A DNA stretch of 64,000 nt from Halobacteriales archaeon QS_4_70_19 (GTDB lineage Archaea > Halobacteriota > Halobacteria > Halobacteriales > Haloarculaceae). A model generated the notes under the pieces. The model did not search any database. It was not told the origin of the DNA and worked only from the letters and a program-made list of their open reading frames with translations. The stretch spans positions 166,274-230,273 of the forward strand of contig PXRM01000022.1 of the NCBI GenBank assembly GCA_003020985.1. Reading direction: 5' to 3'. Both the position numbers and the translations under genes were made by a program. Shown one piece after another: positions 45,785 through 55,661 of the stretch; within the stretch, counting starts at the first letter, position 1, and each line of letters begins with the position of its first letter.

Positions 45785-46056
45785 TTGAGCACCCTGCCCG
45801 GTAACGTACTGGCCGCCCAGCCCTCCCCCGACGCGCTCGAGACGGTCGAGCGCGTCCGCACGAGCGCCATCGCCTCCCGGCGGGAGGGGACCGAACCACG
45901 GCCGTCGGTCCGGGCCGAACTGGAGGGGCTCGACCCCGAGACGGCCGAAATCGTCGCGCGCGCGTTCACTACCTCGAGTTGACCAACCTCGCCGAGGGGC
46001 GGGCGCTCCGGCTGACGGTGAAGGGGATCGCGGTAGGGACGAGATCGACCGCATAA
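45785..46056 (+). pseudogene. ppc: Remnant of phosphoenolpyruvate carboxylase gene (ppc)
   Basis: About 90 codons from TTG 45785. The stretch LETVERVRTSAI...LEGLDPETAEIVARAFTT and, in another frame after about 45968, YLELTNLAEGRALRLT correspond to the N-terminal region of haloarchaeal PEP carboxylase (RAFTTYFELTNLAEE). The break is explained by loss of one TACC unit. The other 800 residues are absent. PEP carboxylase would have replenished oxaloacetate from this pathway's PEP. Confidence 0.7.
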
Positions 46057-46132
46057 ACAGTTTACTCCGATTCTATCCGCACTGAGTCTCCATTAACCCA
46101 ATAATCTGTTCAATTCCTCCAATACACGACGC

Positions 46133-47647
46133 TCACTCCACGAGCGTCGCCTCCAGCACCTGGAGCGGATGCTGGATCTCGTAGCCGGTGCCGTGCTCCA
46201 TCTGCATCGCGCAGGTGGGACACTCGGTCATGCCGACCTCGCCCTCGGCGTCCGCCATGTGCTCGAACATCTCCTCGCCGATCTCCATCGAGTAGTCGTA
46301 CTTCTCGGCCTTCCAGCCGTAGGTGCCGGAGATGCCCGAGCAGGAGTCGCCGACGTCCTCGACGGTGACGCCGTCCACGTCGTGGAGCGTCTCGATGGCC
46401 TGCCGGGAGAGCCCCTGGTTCCGGGCGTGACAGGGCGCGTGGTAGGCGAAGGCGTCGGCGTCCCCGTCGAACTCCGCGTCCGCGAGCGCGCCACTCAGGT
46501 CCTCGCGGATGCGGAGGTACTCCAGCGCTTCGAACGTATGCTCGGCCACGTCCTCGATGCCGTGGAGGTCGAACAGCTCCGGGTACTCCTGGCGCAGCGA
46601 CAGCGAGCAGGAGGTACAGGAGGCGATGACGTCGGCGCCGTCGCCGATGGCCGCGACGAGGCTCTCGACGTTCGTCTCCGCGTGCCGGCGCGCGTCGTCC
46701 AGCATCCCGTTGGCGAACATCGGCGTCCCCGAGCACTTCTGGGGCGGGACCAGCACCTCGTAGCCGAACTGCTCGTACACGCGGACCATCGCCTTCCCGA
46801 CCTCGGGCGTGTTGTAGTTGGAGTAGCAGCCGTGGAAGTAGGCCACGCGCTTGTCCGGGTTCTCGACCTGCGCGCCGCCACGGGACCGCCACCACTCCCG
46901 GAACGTCTCCTCGGCGAAGTCGGGGAACTCCCGCTCGCTCGTGATGCCGAGCAGCTTCTCGCCGGCCCACTGGGTCACGCCCAGGCCGGTGACGAAGTTG
47001 GCGAGCCGCGGCGTCCTGCTGGCGATAGCCGCGAAGAAGCGGTAGTTCGAGAGGATGCGGTTGCGGACGTACTCCCGCGAGAGCTTCTCCATCCGCTCCT
47101 CGACGTACTCCCCGCGGGCCTCGTTGTGCATCTGCGAGAGGGGGACCGAGGAGGGACACGCCGAGTCACAGCGCATGCAGTTCGAACACGAGGTGATGGA
47201 CTCGTCGATGTCGTGGTCCTCCTTGCGCTTGAGGCGCCACTGCTCGGGACCCTGGAACTTCGGCCCCGGGAACGAGTCGTCCACCTCGGCGACCGGGCAG
47301 GAGGTGTCGCAGGTGCTGCACTTGTAGCAGGAGTCCGACCCGTCCCGGAGGTCGAGGTCGCCGGTGTCGAACACGTCCACGGCGTCGTAGTTAGCGGGGT
47401 CGAGGTCGGAGACGCCGCCGTCGGCCACGGGGGCGCCCGTGGTGCTGTCTCCGACCGGGGACCCCGCAGCATCCGCGTCTCCGTCGGCCGCCCGCGCCAC
47501 CGGGTCGTCGATGGCGGCTCCGGCCTCGACCCGGTAGTCGGGGCCGTAGACGGCCGGCTGTTCGTCCCGTCCCAGGTGTGGGACGCCGGGGTCGGTTCGC
47601 CGGGGCGACTCCTCGCTGTCGTCGGTGTCGTCGTGTGGGTCCGTCAT
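46133..47647 (-). CDS. glpC: Anaerobic-type glycerol-3-phosphate dehydrogenase subunit C
   Basis: A 504-residue FeS protein. After an acidic leader of about 100 residues come two [4Fe-4S] motifs, CYKCSTCDTSCP and CSNCMRCDSACP, then two CCG heterodisulfide-reductase-like domains (HGCYSNYN...CSGTPMF; SCSGISGTYGW...CPTCAMQM). It passes electrons from the GlpA flavin towards quinone at the membrane. ATG 47647 overlaps the glpB stop (ATGA). It is last of the glpABC operon. Confidence 0.92.
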   Translation of the reverse strand: MTDPHDDTDDSEESPRRTDPGVPHLGRDEQPAVYGPDYRVEAGAAIDDPVARAADGDADAAGSPVGDSTTGAPVADGGVSDLDPANYDAVDVFDTGDLDLRDGSDSCYKCSTCDTSCPVAEVDDSFPGPKFQGPEQWRLKRKEDHDIDESITSCSNCMRCDSACPSSVPLSQMHNEARGEYVEERMEKLSREYVRNRILSNYRFFAAIASRTPRLANFVTGLGVTQWAGEKLLGITSEREFPDFAEETFREWWRSRGGAQVENPDKRVAYFHGCYSNYNTPEVGKAMVRVYEQFGYEVLVPPQKCSGTPMFANGMLDDARRHAETNVESLVAAIGDGADVIASCTSCSLSLRQEYPELFDLHGIEDVAEHTFEALEYLRIREDLSGALADAEFDGDADAFAYHAPCHARNQGLSRQAIETLHDVDGVTVEDVGDSCSGISGTYGWKAEKYDYSMEIGEEMFEHMADAEGEVGMTECPTCAMQMEHGTGYEIQHPLQVLEATLVE

Positions 47648-49014
47648 CGTGCTGCCTCCGCGGCCGCCTCGCGCCCGGCGACCAGCCCGGTCGCGAGCGA
47701 GACGCCGCTGGCGGATTTCTCGCGGGCCACGTCGGCCCCGCCCAGCGTCGCGCCCGCGACGCGGACGTTCGGGAACTGTACCTCGCCGTCGGCGTCGAGC
47801 GGCCGGAGCCGCTCGTCGGCCCGGACGCCGAACCGGGCGTACGGCTGGTCGCCGAACGCGTCGTCCACGTACCACTCGTAGCGCTCCGCCGGGTGGGGGA
47901 CGTGACAGCCCAGGACGGGCTCGTAGACGCCGTCGCGGTCGGAGTCGATGCCCTTGCCGACCAGTCCCCCCGTCGCCAGGACGACCGCGTCGGCCGCGTA
48001 CGGCACCCGCGTCCCCTTCCGGTCGACGAGGAGGGTGTCGACGTGGCCGCCCGTGGCGTCCCCGCCCCCGTCCGCGAGTTCCCGACCGACGACCGGAACG
48101 CCCGTCTCGTACCGGACCCCGGCCGCGTCGAGCGCCTCGTAGAGCCGGTCGGCCAGCCGGAGTCCGGGGAGGCTGGGCGGTCCCGTGGGAATCTCGAACA
48201 CGTTAACGCCGAGGCGGTCGGCGAGTTCGGCCCGGACTGCCGGCGCCGCGTCGTCGCCCAGGAACGCCGGGAAGCCGACGCGGGCGGCGCCCCCGTCGGC
48301 GGCGTCGAGGTGGGGGGCCACGGCGTCGGCCAGCGCCCGGCGGGCCGGCGTCCCGTCGACCGGCTCGTCGAGGTCGAGCGCGCGGGCGAACCGGGTGATC
48401 TTCGCGTCGTCGCGGAACGCCGCCGGGAACGCGACCTCGGCACCGGTCACCGGGAACGGGACGCCCGCGGCGGACAGCCGCTCGGCGACCTGGCGGGCGT
48501 CGAACTCCGTGAGCGACCGGAACCCGACGACCAGCATCGGCCGATCGTCGCTGGCCAGGCCCGCTGCGGTCGCCGCCGGGTAGCGCGCGGTCGGCTTCAC
48601 CGTCCCGCCGAACGTCGGGACGAGCGCGTTCCGGTCGGTGTGGGCACCCCGGTAGCCGGCGACGGTCTCGTCGAACAGTTCGAGCCCTTCGCGGAGCGCG
48701 TCGGCGCCGACCAGCCGGTAGGGGTGGTCCACCGGGAGGCGGTCGATGGCCCCGAACGGGTCCGCGAGCGGTCCCTCGGGATCCGGGCGGTCGCGGACGC
48801 CGGTCCGGCCCGCGGTGGGCGTCTCGCCCGGGTCGCTGCCGGTGTCGGTCGGCGGGACGTACCCCAGCGCGTCGACGAGCCCGGAGGCCTGCTGGAGCGT
48901 CGACTGCTTGTGCGAGACCAGTCGGACGTCGGCGCCCTCACGCGCGGTCGAGAGGGCGGCCGTGATGCCCGCGAGGCCGCCGCCGACGACGAGGACGTCG
49001 CTCGTTATCGCCAT
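47644..49014 (-). CDS. glpB: Glycerol-3-phosphate dehydrogenase subunit B
   Basis: A 456-residue flavoprotein with FAD motif [15 protein letters not shown] at the start and a C-terminal Rossmann return ([23 protein letters not shown]). It is the second subunit of the three-part GlpABC complex that oxidises glycerol 3-phosphate to dihydroxyacetone phosphate. A disordered insert of about 40 residues ([14 protein letters not shown]...) is seen near residue 65. It overlaps glpA by 10 bp and glpC by 4 bp. Confidence 0.9.
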   Translation of the reverse strand: MAITSDVLVVGGGLAGITAALSTAREGADVRLVSHKQSTLQQASGLVDALGYVPPTDTGSDPGETPTAGRTGVRDRPDPEGPLADPFGAIDRLPVDHPYRLVGADALREGLELFDETVAGYRGAHTDRNALVPTFGGTVKPTARYPAATAAGLASDDRPMLVVGFRSLTEFDARQVAERLSAAGVPFPVTGAEVAFPAAFRDDAKITRFARALDLDEPVDGTPARRALADAVAPHLDAADGGAARVGFPAFLGDDAAPAVRAELADRLGVNVFEIPTGPPSLPGLRLADRLYEALDAAGVRYETGVPVVGRELADGGGDATGGHVDTLLVDRKGTRVPYAADAVVLATGGLVGKGIDSDRDGVYEPVLGCHVPHPAERYEWYVDDAFGDQPYARFGVRADERLRPLDADGEVQFPNVRVAGATLGGADVAREKSASGVSLATGLVAGREAAAEAAR

Positions 49015-50762
49015 CCGTCCCCCTCCCCGGTCGTCCCGGCGCCCGGGCCACCGTCGGCGACCGTCGACTCGCCGGCGGCCTCCGAGGCCGGCGTGCCGGT
49101 GCCGTCGTCGAACTCGCCGAACGCGACGTCGCCGTCGAGCCGCGCCGGGTCGCCGTCCCGGTTCATCGTCGTCGCGTGGAGCATGTGATTCAGCATCGCC
49201 TGGGAGAGCTGCTCGCCCCAGAGCGCGTGGCGCTGGCCCTTCCAGCGCTCCTGGTACAGTTCGTCGAGCGACGCGCGCGCCTCCTCGGCCGTGAAGTCAG
49301 GTTCCAGTTCGGCCGCCAGTCGGTGGCAGCAGAACCCGCCCTGGCAGGTCCCCATCGCGGCGCGGGTCCGCAGGCGGACCGCGTTCAGGTCGCGGCCGGC
49401 GTCGTCGATGGCGTCGCGGACCTCGGCGCGGGTGACCGCCTCGCAGTTGCAGACGGTCGGGTTCGGCCCCGGCGTGTCCAGCACCGTCTCGGTCCGGGAG
49501 CCGAGGCGCTGGGCCGACCGCCGGCTGACGGGCGACCGGAGGCCGAACTCGTCCATCCGCTCGTGGAGGTCGCCGACGTCCTCGCTCCCGGGGAGGGGTT
49601 CGTCGGCCGTCCGACAGCCCGCGCGGACGCCGAGCTTCCCGCAGACGTGGTCGACGATGTCCTCGGCCATCATCCGGTAGGTGGTGAGCTTCCCGCCGAC
49701 GATGCTGGTCATGCCGGGCAGGCCGTCGCGGTCGGCGTGGTCGAGGAGGAAGAAGTCCCGCGTGATGTCGGTGGGGTCCTCCGTGCCCGTGCCCGGCGGC
49801 TCGTACAGCGGCCGGACGCCCCAGAACGAGCGGAGCGTCCGGGCCTCCCGGAGGATGGGGACGAGTTCGGCCAGCTCCTCCACCATCAGGTCGACCTCCC
49901 AGCGCTCCTCCGGGTAGTCCTCCGGGTCGTCGACCTCCTCGTCGGTCGTCCCGAGGATACACGCGGTCTCGTGGGGGACGACGATATCGGCGTCACCCTT
50001 CGGCTGGCAGCGGTTGACGACGGTGTCGACCTGCCGGGTGTTCATCACCGTCATCACGCCCTTCGAGGGGCGGACCTCGATGTCGACGCCGGCCATCGCG
50101 CCCAGCTGGCCGGCCCAGGCGCCGGTCGCGTTGACGACGTGGTCGGCGGTGATGCGCTCGGTCGAGCCGACGTCCGTACTCGCCTTCCGGGGACCGTCGC
50201 CGTGGCGGACCTCGACCCCGACGACCTCGCCGGCCTCCACGAGTACGTCGGTCACCTCCGCGTGGGTGACGACCTCGCCGCCGTAGTTCTCGGCAGCGGC
50301 GGCGTTGGCGACGCAGAGCCGGAACGGGTCGATGGCGGCGTCCGGCACGGCGATGGCCCTGTCGATGTCCGTGGCGAGATACGGTTCGCGCTCGCGCGCC
50401 TCCGCGGCGGAGAGTACCTCGGCGGGGATGTCACAGGCCCGGCAGCCCTCGAGCTTCTCCTCGAAGTACGCCTCGGTGTCCTCCGGACGCTTCACGAACA
50501 GCCCGCCGGTCTCCTCGACGCAGTGGGTCGCGATATCTCGGAGCACGAAGTTCTCCTCGACGCACTCGCGGGCGCTGGCCTGATCGGAGACGGCGTAGCG
50601 GCCGCCGCTGTGCAGCAGGCCGTGCATCCGGCCGGTCGTTCCGTGTGTCAGGTTTCCCTTCTCGACGAGGGTGACGTCGACGCCGCGCATCGCGACGTCA
50701 CGCGCGATGCCACAGCCCGTCGAGCCACCCCCGACGACGAGAACGTCGGTCGTGCGTGTCAC
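49005..50762 (-). CDS. glpA: Glycerol-3-phosphate dehydrogenase subunit A
   Basis: A 585-residue catalytic subunit. The FAD motif is [16 protein letters not shown], the DAO domain contains [17 protein letters not shown], and a C-terminal BFD-type [2Fe-2S] site has [11 protein letters not shown] and [10 protein letters not shown]. The acidic 50-residue tail is halophile-specific. It starts with GTG 50762 in the 261-bp spacer facing glpK. The operon glpA-glpB-glpC would feed glycerol-derived DHAP into the neighbouring lower glycolytic genes. Confidence 0.92.
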   Translation of the reverse strand: MTRTTDVLVVGGGSTGCGIARDVAMRGVDVTLVEKGNLTHGTTGRMHGLLHSGGRYAVSDQASARECVEENFVLRDIATHCVEETGGLFVKRPEDTEAYFEEKLEGCRACDIPAEVLSAAEAREREPYLATDIDRAIAVPDAAIDPFRLCVANAAAAENYGGEVVTHAEVTDVLVEAGEVVGVEVRHGDGPRKASTDVGSTERITADHVVNATGAWAGQLGAMAGVDIEVRPSKGVMTVMNTRQVDTVVNRCQPKGDADIVVPHETACILGTTDEEVDDPEDYPEERWEVDLMVEELAELVPILREARTLRSFWGVRPLYEPPGTGTEDPTDITRDFFLLDHADRDGLPGMTSIVGGKLTTYRMMAEDIVDHVCGKLGVRAGCRTADEPLPGSEDVGDLHERMDEFGLRSPVSRRSAQRLGSRTETVLDTPGPNPTVCNCEAVTRAEVRDAIDDAGRDLNAVRLRTRAAMGTCQGGFCCHRLAAELEPDFTAEEARASLDELYQERWKGQRHALWGEQLSQAMLNHMLHATTMNRDGDPARLDGDVAFGEFDDGTGTPASEAAGESTVADGGPGAGTTGEGDGWR

Positions 50763-51023
50763 GAGTTCTCTACACGTTACGGACGAGGGGACTTATTCTT
50801 ATCTCCGGCACCCGCTCGGCAGTAACTCACGTTCGTCACCGCGCCGTCGATGAGATAGTATCGGTTCAGCGGTGTATAGAGACCCTCATACGGGGGAGGG
50901 TGTGAATAGCATGCAAAGATTTATAGGCTACTGCACAGTTATCCACGTTCAGTGCCGAACCAGTAGTAAAGTACTGGTCGGCCGTCGGCCCCGGTCATCG
51001 GGGCCCACCGGAGGAGGAAACCC
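50763..51023 (+). promoter_or_regulatory. Divergent glpA/glpK control region
   Basis: The glpK side has a TTTATA box at 50920-50925 about 100 bp before the ATG. A perfect inverted repeat ACCAGTA-N6-TACTGGT lies at 50959-50978, between TATA and start, suited to a repressor. On the glpA side an AT-rich TTATTCTTAT tract (50793-50802) lies about 35 bp from the GTG start. No 5-8-5 repeat of the gad/gdh type is present. Confidence 0.6.
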
Positions 51024-52568
51024 ATGCCAGCAAACACGTACGTCGGCGCGATCGACCAGGGGACGACCGGGACACGGTTCATGGTCTTCGACCACGCCGG
51101 TCAGGTCGTCGCCAACGCATACGAGAGGCACGAACAGATCTACCCGGAGCCCGGCTGGGTCGAGCACGACCCGATGGAGATCTGGGAGAACACCAAGACG
51201 GTAGTGAACCGCGCGCTGCGCGAGGCGAGCCTGGACCCGGACCAGCTCGCCGGCCTCGGCATCACCAATCAGCGCGAGACGACGCTGATCTGGGACGTCG
51301 AGACCGGCAAGCCGATCTACAACGCACTGGTCTGGCAGGACCGCCGGACCACCGACCGGGTCGAGGAGGTCCAGGAGGCCGGCAAGGTCGAGTGGATCCG
51401 CGAGAAGACGGGGCTGGAGTGTGACGCCTACTTCTCCGCGACCAAGGCCGAGTGGCTGCTCGACAACGCCGATCCCATCAAGCTCGAACGGATCCGCCCA
51501 CAGGACATCCGCGACCGCGCGGAGGAGGGCGAGCTCCGGATGGGGACCATCGACGCCTGGCTCATCTACAAGCTGACCGGGCGGCACATCACGGACGTGA
51601 CGAACGCCTCCCGGACGATGCTGTACAACATCCGGGAGATGGAGTGGGACGACGAGCTGCTGGAGGAGTTCAACGTGCCCGTCGCGCTCCTCCCGGAGGT
51701 CCGCCCCTCCAGCGACGAGGAGTACTACGGCTACACCGACCCCGAGGGGTTCCTGGGGGCGGAGGTACCGGTCGCGGGGGCGCTGGGCGACCAGCAGGCC
51801 GCGCTGTTCGGCCAGACCTGCTTCGACGCGGGGGACGCGAAGAACACCTACGGGACGGGGTCGTTCTTCCTGATGAACACCGGCGGCGAGCCGGTCAGCT
51901 CCGAGAACGGCCTGCTGACGACGGTCGGCTTCCAGCAGTCCGGCGAGCCCGTCCAGTACGCGCTGGAGGGCTCCATCTTCGTCACCGGGGCCGCCATCGA
52001 GTGGCTCGAGGACGTCGACCTCATCGACGACCCGACCGAGACCGCCGAGCTCGCGCGGTCGGTGGACTCCACGGACGGGGTCTACCTCGTCCCCGCCTTC
52101 ACCGGGCTGGGGGCGCCCCACTGGGACGGCCGCGCCCGCGGGACCATCGTGGGGATGACCCGTGGCACCCGCAAGGAGCACGTCGTCCGGGCGACGCTGG
52201 AGTCCATCGCCTACCAGACCCGCGACATCGCCGAGGCGATGGAGGCGGATTCGGGGATCGACATGAGCCGCCTGCGCGTCGACGGCGGCGCGGTCAAGAA
52301 CAACTTCCTCTGCCAGCTCCAGTCCGACATCATCGGGACGGACATCGCCCGACCGGAGGTCGACGAGACCACGGCACTGGGGTCGGCGTACGCCGCCGGC
52401 CTCGCGGTCGGCTACTGGAACGACGTGGACGAGCTCCGCGAGAACTGGCAGGTGGACCGGCAGTTCTCGCCCCGGATGGACCGGGACGACGCCGACCAGC
52501 TGTACAGCCGCTGGGACGACGCCGTCGAGCGGTCGCTCGACTGGGCGCAGGACGAGGAGGGTGAGTGA
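51024..52568 (+). CDS. glpK: Glycerol kinase
   Basis: A 514-residue FGGY kinase that phosphorylates glycerol to glycerol 3-phosphate. It begins MPANTYVGAIDQGTTGTRFM, the standard ATP/substrate motif. FGGY signatures appear as GIDMSRLRVDGGAVKNNFL and ATTALGSAYAAGLAVG. Full family length. The following membrane gene starts within or just after its stop (GTGA at 52565), so glpK and glpX are co-transcribed, opposite to glpABC. Confidence 0.95.
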   Translation: MPANTYVGAIDQGTTGTRFMVFDHAGQVVANAYERHEQIYPEPGWVEHDPMEIWENTKTVVNRALREASLDPDQLAGLGITNQRETTLIWDVETGKPIYNALVWQDRRTTDRVEEVQEAGKVEWIREKTGLECDAYFSATKAEWLLDNADPIKLERIRPQDIRDRAEEGELRMGTIDAWLIYKLTGRHITDVTNASRTMLYNIREMEWDDELLEEFNVPVALLPEVRPSSDEEYYGYTDPEGFLGAEVPVAGALGDQQAALFGQTCFDAGDAKNTYGTGSFFLMNTGGEPVSSENGLLTTVGFQQSGEPVQYALEGSIFVTGAAIEWLEDVDLIDDPTETAELARSVDSTDGVYLVPAFTGLGAPHWDGRARGTIVGMTRGTRKEHVVRATLESIAYQTRDIAEAMEADSGIDMSRLRVDGGAVKNNFLCQLQSDIIGTDIARPEVDETTALGSAYAAGLAVGYWNDVDELRENWQVDRQFSPRMDRDDADQLYSRWDDAVERSLDWAQDEEGE

Positions 52569-52570
52569 CG

Positions 52571-53713
52571 ATGTTCGACATCGTGCTCCAGGTGCCGCTC
52601 ATCGGCATCGAGTGGAAGCAGTTCATCCTGCTGGTGATCACCGCCCTCGCGGGCGGCGCGTTCGGGGCCGCCATCGGCGCGCTCCCGGCGTTCATCTTCA
52701 CCGGGTTCGTGGTCTTCCTCGGCGAGGGGGTCGCGATTCTCAGGCGGGCACTGACCGGGAGCATCGAGGCAGTCCCCGAAGGGGAGTTCGCGGCCGGCAT
52801 CACCGGCGTGATCGGGTTCGGGGCCATCACGGGCCCGCACATCGCCTTCGCCGGCGGTGTGGCCGCCTCCGCCTACGCGGGCAAGAAGTACCCCGAGATG
52901 GAGCCCGACGACTGGGACTACCACTTCGGGAAGAACATCCTCTACGCGTTCGGGACCAAGCCCGACATCCTCGCGGTCGGAGCGATGTTCGGCCTGCTGG
53001 GGATGCTGATAACCCGTGTCGGGGGCGCGCTCGTGGTCGTCGGCGGGACGGCCGCCACGGACATGATCGCAGTCTCCGTGTTCACCACCGCGTTCGTCGC
53101 CCGGCTCGCGTTCGGCTACCCCCTCGTCGGGAAGTCCCGCGGCTCCGGGCTGCTCGACATGTCGCCGTTCGAACGCGAGGAACCGCGTGCGGCAACCGAC
53201 GGCGGCGGAGTTCCCGCGGAGCACGCGGATCGACTGGCGACCGAACCGTGGCTCCCCCACCAGTACAAGTGGTCCGGCGTCACGGTCATCGGTCTCGTCG
53301 GCGGTATCCTCGGCGGGTTCATCTACTTGCAGACGGGGAGTATCTTCCTCGGGTACGCCATCTCGGCGATCAGTCTGCTGTTCCTGAACCTCGGCGTCGA
53401 GAAGATCCCGGTGACCCACCACATCACCCTCGTCGGCGCGGTCGGTGCGGTGGTGGCGACGGCGGCGTTCGGGGACCCGTCCGCCGGTGTGTTCCCCGTC
53501 GACGGACTCGGGGCGACCGGGGCCACCGTCGCCATCCTGGCCGCCGGCGTGTTCGGGGCCATCAGCGGACTCCTGGGTGAGCTGACCCAGCGCATCTTCT
53601 ACGCCCACTCGGGAACCCACGTCGACCCGCCGGCGATGGCCATCGGTGTCGCGATGCTCATCGTCGGCCTCCTCGCCATCGCGGGCGTGCTCCCGAGCGC
53701 AGGCTATCTCTAA
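52571..53713 (+). CDS. Putative glycerol transporter of the haloarchaeal GlpX type
   Basis: A 380-residue membrane protein with about nine helices, which directly follows glpK and lies in the position of the putative glycerol facilitator glpX of Haloferax. Repeated Gly-rich helices (GAAIGALPAFIFTGFVVFLG; AISGLLGELTQRIFY) surround a soluble stretch near residue 195-225. It is not related to the aquaporin GlpF nor to fructose-bisphosphatase GlpX. ATG 52571 is used; GTG 52565 would overlap the glpK stop. The transport role is inferred from context. Confidence 0.75.
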   Translation: MFDIVLQVPLIGIEWKQFILLVITALAGGAFGAAIGALPAFIFTGFVVFLGEGVAILRRALTGSIEAVPEGEFAAGITGVIGFGAITGPHIAFAGGVAASAYAGKKYPEMEPDDWDYHFGKNILYAFGTKPDILAVGAMFGLLGMLITRVGGALVVVGGTAATDMIAVSVFTTAFVARLAFGYPLVGKSRGSGLLDMSPFEREEPRAATDGGGVPAEHADRLATEPWLPHQYKWSGVTVIGLVGGILGGFIYLQTGSIFLGYAISAISLLFLNLGVEKIPVTHHITLVGAVGAVVATAAFGDPSAGVFPVDGLGATGATVAILAAGVFGAISGLLGELTQRIFYAHSGTHVDPPAMAIGVAMLIVGLLAIAGVLPSAGYL

Positions 53714-53893
53714 CTCTCTCCTCCCGTCCCGGGCCGGTCGTACGCAGACACAGACGGATCCCTCAGAGTCCATGTCCAGACGCCATCCCCCGCGACCACA
53801 CTCGAACCGTCCGCCCGCTCGCCCCGCTGCTGGAGAGCGTGAGCGTTTTGTTCCGGCTAGCCCTCGTCGAACGAGAGCCGTGACGGGAGGACG

Positions 53894-55072
53894 ATGGACC
53901 TGAAGACACGCATCCGGCGCCGCCAGCGGTCGGGGACGGACTCGCCGGTCGTCAGGGACTACGAGGCCATCAGCCCGGTCGCCCACATCGAGGAGCCGAC
54001 CGGGCGGGGCCCGGCACTGGAGCAACTGCTCGACTACCTCGACCCCGTGTTCGAGGGGCGGCTCCCGACCGACGCGTACGTCTGGGGCCCGACGGGGGCG
54101 GGGAAGTCGGCCGTCGTGACCGCTCTGGTCGCCCACCTGTCGCGGCTCCTCTCCGGGTCCGGGAACGTCATCCACACGAGCACGCGGGCCCAGAGCGCCG
54201 AGACCCCCGCCTTCGTCTACATCGACGCCCGGCGCGCGGACTCCGCGTTCGGCCTCTACCACGCCGTCCTCGACGGGATGCTCGACGAGTCCGTCCCCCG
54301 CCACGGGGTCAGCACGGAGACCATCCGGTCGCGGCTGGTCGACCACCTGCGGCCCGTCGGCAACCAGGCGGTCGTCGCCGTCGACCACGTCGACGAGCCG
54401 CGGGGCCTCGAGCTGGCGACGCTAGAGGAGACGTTCGCCCCCGTGGACGACTCGCTGGCCTGCATCGCGGTCGGGCGGGACCCGGCGGAGGAGGTCCCGC
54501 GCGAGCGGCTCCCCCCGGAGCACATCGAGATTCCCGGGTACGAGCGACACGCGCTCGTCGACCTCCTCACCGCCCGGGCCTCCGACGGACTGTCCCAGGA
54601 GGCTATCGACCACGAGCAGGTCCGCCGGCTCGCTGACTGGGCCGAGGGGGACGCCCACGATGCGCTGGCGGCCCTGTTCGGCGCGGCCGACCTCGCCGAC
54701 ATGGCCGGCTACGACCGCGTCCGCGAGCAGGACCTGATCGACGGCATGGACGCCGTCCCCCGGCCCTCGGCTCCGCTCGGCCGGGTCCACACGCTCCCGG
54801 CGAACCGACAGCTGGTGCTCCGGCGGCTCGTCGACTTAGACGAGTCCGAGACCGAGTCGGTCGGCGACGCCGCCGAGGCCATCACGGAGGCGCGCGGCGT
54901 CGACCTCTCGGCGGGGACCGTCAGGCGGTTCCTCTACGAACTCGCCGAGACCGGCGTGGTCCAGCGGGTGACGGCGCCGGCCACGAAGAGCGCCGGGCGA
55001 CCGCCGAGCCGGCTGGAGCCCCGCTTCCCGACGCTGGTGTTCCGGCGGCTGTACGACCTCGAGCACGGCTGA
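53894..55072 (+). CDS. Orc1/Cdc6-family AAA+ protein
   Basis: A 392-residue member of the archaeal origin-recognition/Cdc6 family. Walker A is GPTGAGKSAVVTALV near residue 65. Walker B is VVAVDHVDEPRG, where the usual DE(H/I)D is DHVD, so the catalytic Glu position is not canonical. Sensor I is CIAVGRDPAEE, and a C-terminal winged helix is present (TVRRFLYELAETGVVQRV). No origin repeat was recognised on either side. The altered Walker B and the location beside an mgsA remnant suggest an accessory paralogue rather than a primary initiator. Confidence 0.85.
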   Translation: MDLKTRIRRRQRSGTDSPVVRDYEAISPVAHIEEPTGRGPALEQLLDYLDPVFEGRLPTDAYVWGPTGAGKSAVVTALVAHLSRLLSGSGNVIHTSTRAQSAETPAFVYIDARRADSAFGLYHAVLDGMLDESVPRHGVSTETIRSRLVDHLRPVGNQAVVAVDHVDEPRGLELATLEETFAPVDDSLACIAVGRDPAEEVPRERLPPEHIEIPGYERHALVDLLTARASDGLSQEAIDHEQVRRLADWAEGDAHDALAALFGAADLADMAGYDRVREQDLIDGMDAVPRPSAPLGRVHTLPANRQLVLRRLVDLDESETESVGDAAEAITEARGVDLSAGTVRRFLYELAETGVVQRVTAPATKSAGRPPSRLEPRFPTLVFRRLYDLEHG

Positions 55073-55077
55073 CAACC

Positions 55078-55302
55078 GTGGAAATCGCACTCGTCGCCCA
55101 CGACGAGAAGAAGTCCGACCTGATCGAGTTCGCGACCGCCCACGAGGAGACTCTCGGCGCCCACGACCTCGTGGCGACGGGGACCACGGGCGGGCGCCTG
55201 AACGAGGAGACCGCGCTGTTGCGCATCTGTGACGTTCACGGCGTCCCGCTGGCGACGAACGAGGCGAGCGCCACCGCGCTGGTCGCGGGACTGCTGGACT
55301 GA
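55078..55302 (+). pseudogene. mgsA: Methylglyoxal synthase with internal deletion
   Basis: A 74-codon frame from GTG 55078. The N-terminal part IALVAHDEKKSDLIEF...GTTGGRLNEETA joins directly to the C-terminal part LLRICDVHGVPLATNEASA. In full-length enzymes about 45 residues, including the catalytic GPLGGD region and FLRDPLTAQPHxxD, lie between them. The in-frame loss means it cannot make methylglyoxal from DHAP. It begins six bases after the orc stop, so it was co-transcribed with it. Confidence 0.75.
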
Positions 55303-55319
55303 CCGACCCGGAGTGAGAG

Positions 55320-55661
55320 CTACGCTCCCGGCTCCGGCGCCTCGATGGTCTCCGCCATCTCCACCGCACACTCCACCACTGTCTCTATGTCCGCCTCGGC
55401 CGTCTCGGCCACCTCGTTCAGGTGCAGGGCCAGGGGCACGAACAGGTCGTACACCTTCCCGTCGACATCGCCGTCGGTCTCGGCCGTGTGCGCGTGGATG
55501 TAGTCGGTCCCGTTCCCGTAGTGCATCGCCAGGAAGAACGACCGTGGAGTCTCCAGGTCGTCCTCGAGCATCGCGACGGCGTCGCGCTGTGCCTGTTCGT
55601 ACTCGTCTTCGGGCATCCCGGGCTGCGGGCCACCACCAGCGGAGTCGGTTGAGTTGGACAT
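55320..55661 (-). CDS. Hypothetical haloarchaeal protein
   Basis: A 113-residue acidic protein from ATG 55661 with segments SFFLAMHYGNGTDYIHAHTAETDGDVDGKVYD (split by no gap) and a helical, Glu-rich C-terminus. There is no signal, no helix spanning the membrane and no catalytic motif. The His/Asp pair in YIHAH might bind metal. It converges with the mgsA remnant 18 bp away. Confidence 0.6.
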   Translation of the reverse strand: MSNSTDSAGGGPQPGMPEDEYEQAQRDAVAMLEDDLETPRSFFLAMHYGNGTDYIHAHTAETDGDVDGKVYDLFVPLALHLNEVAETAEADIETVVECAVEMAETIEAPEPGA

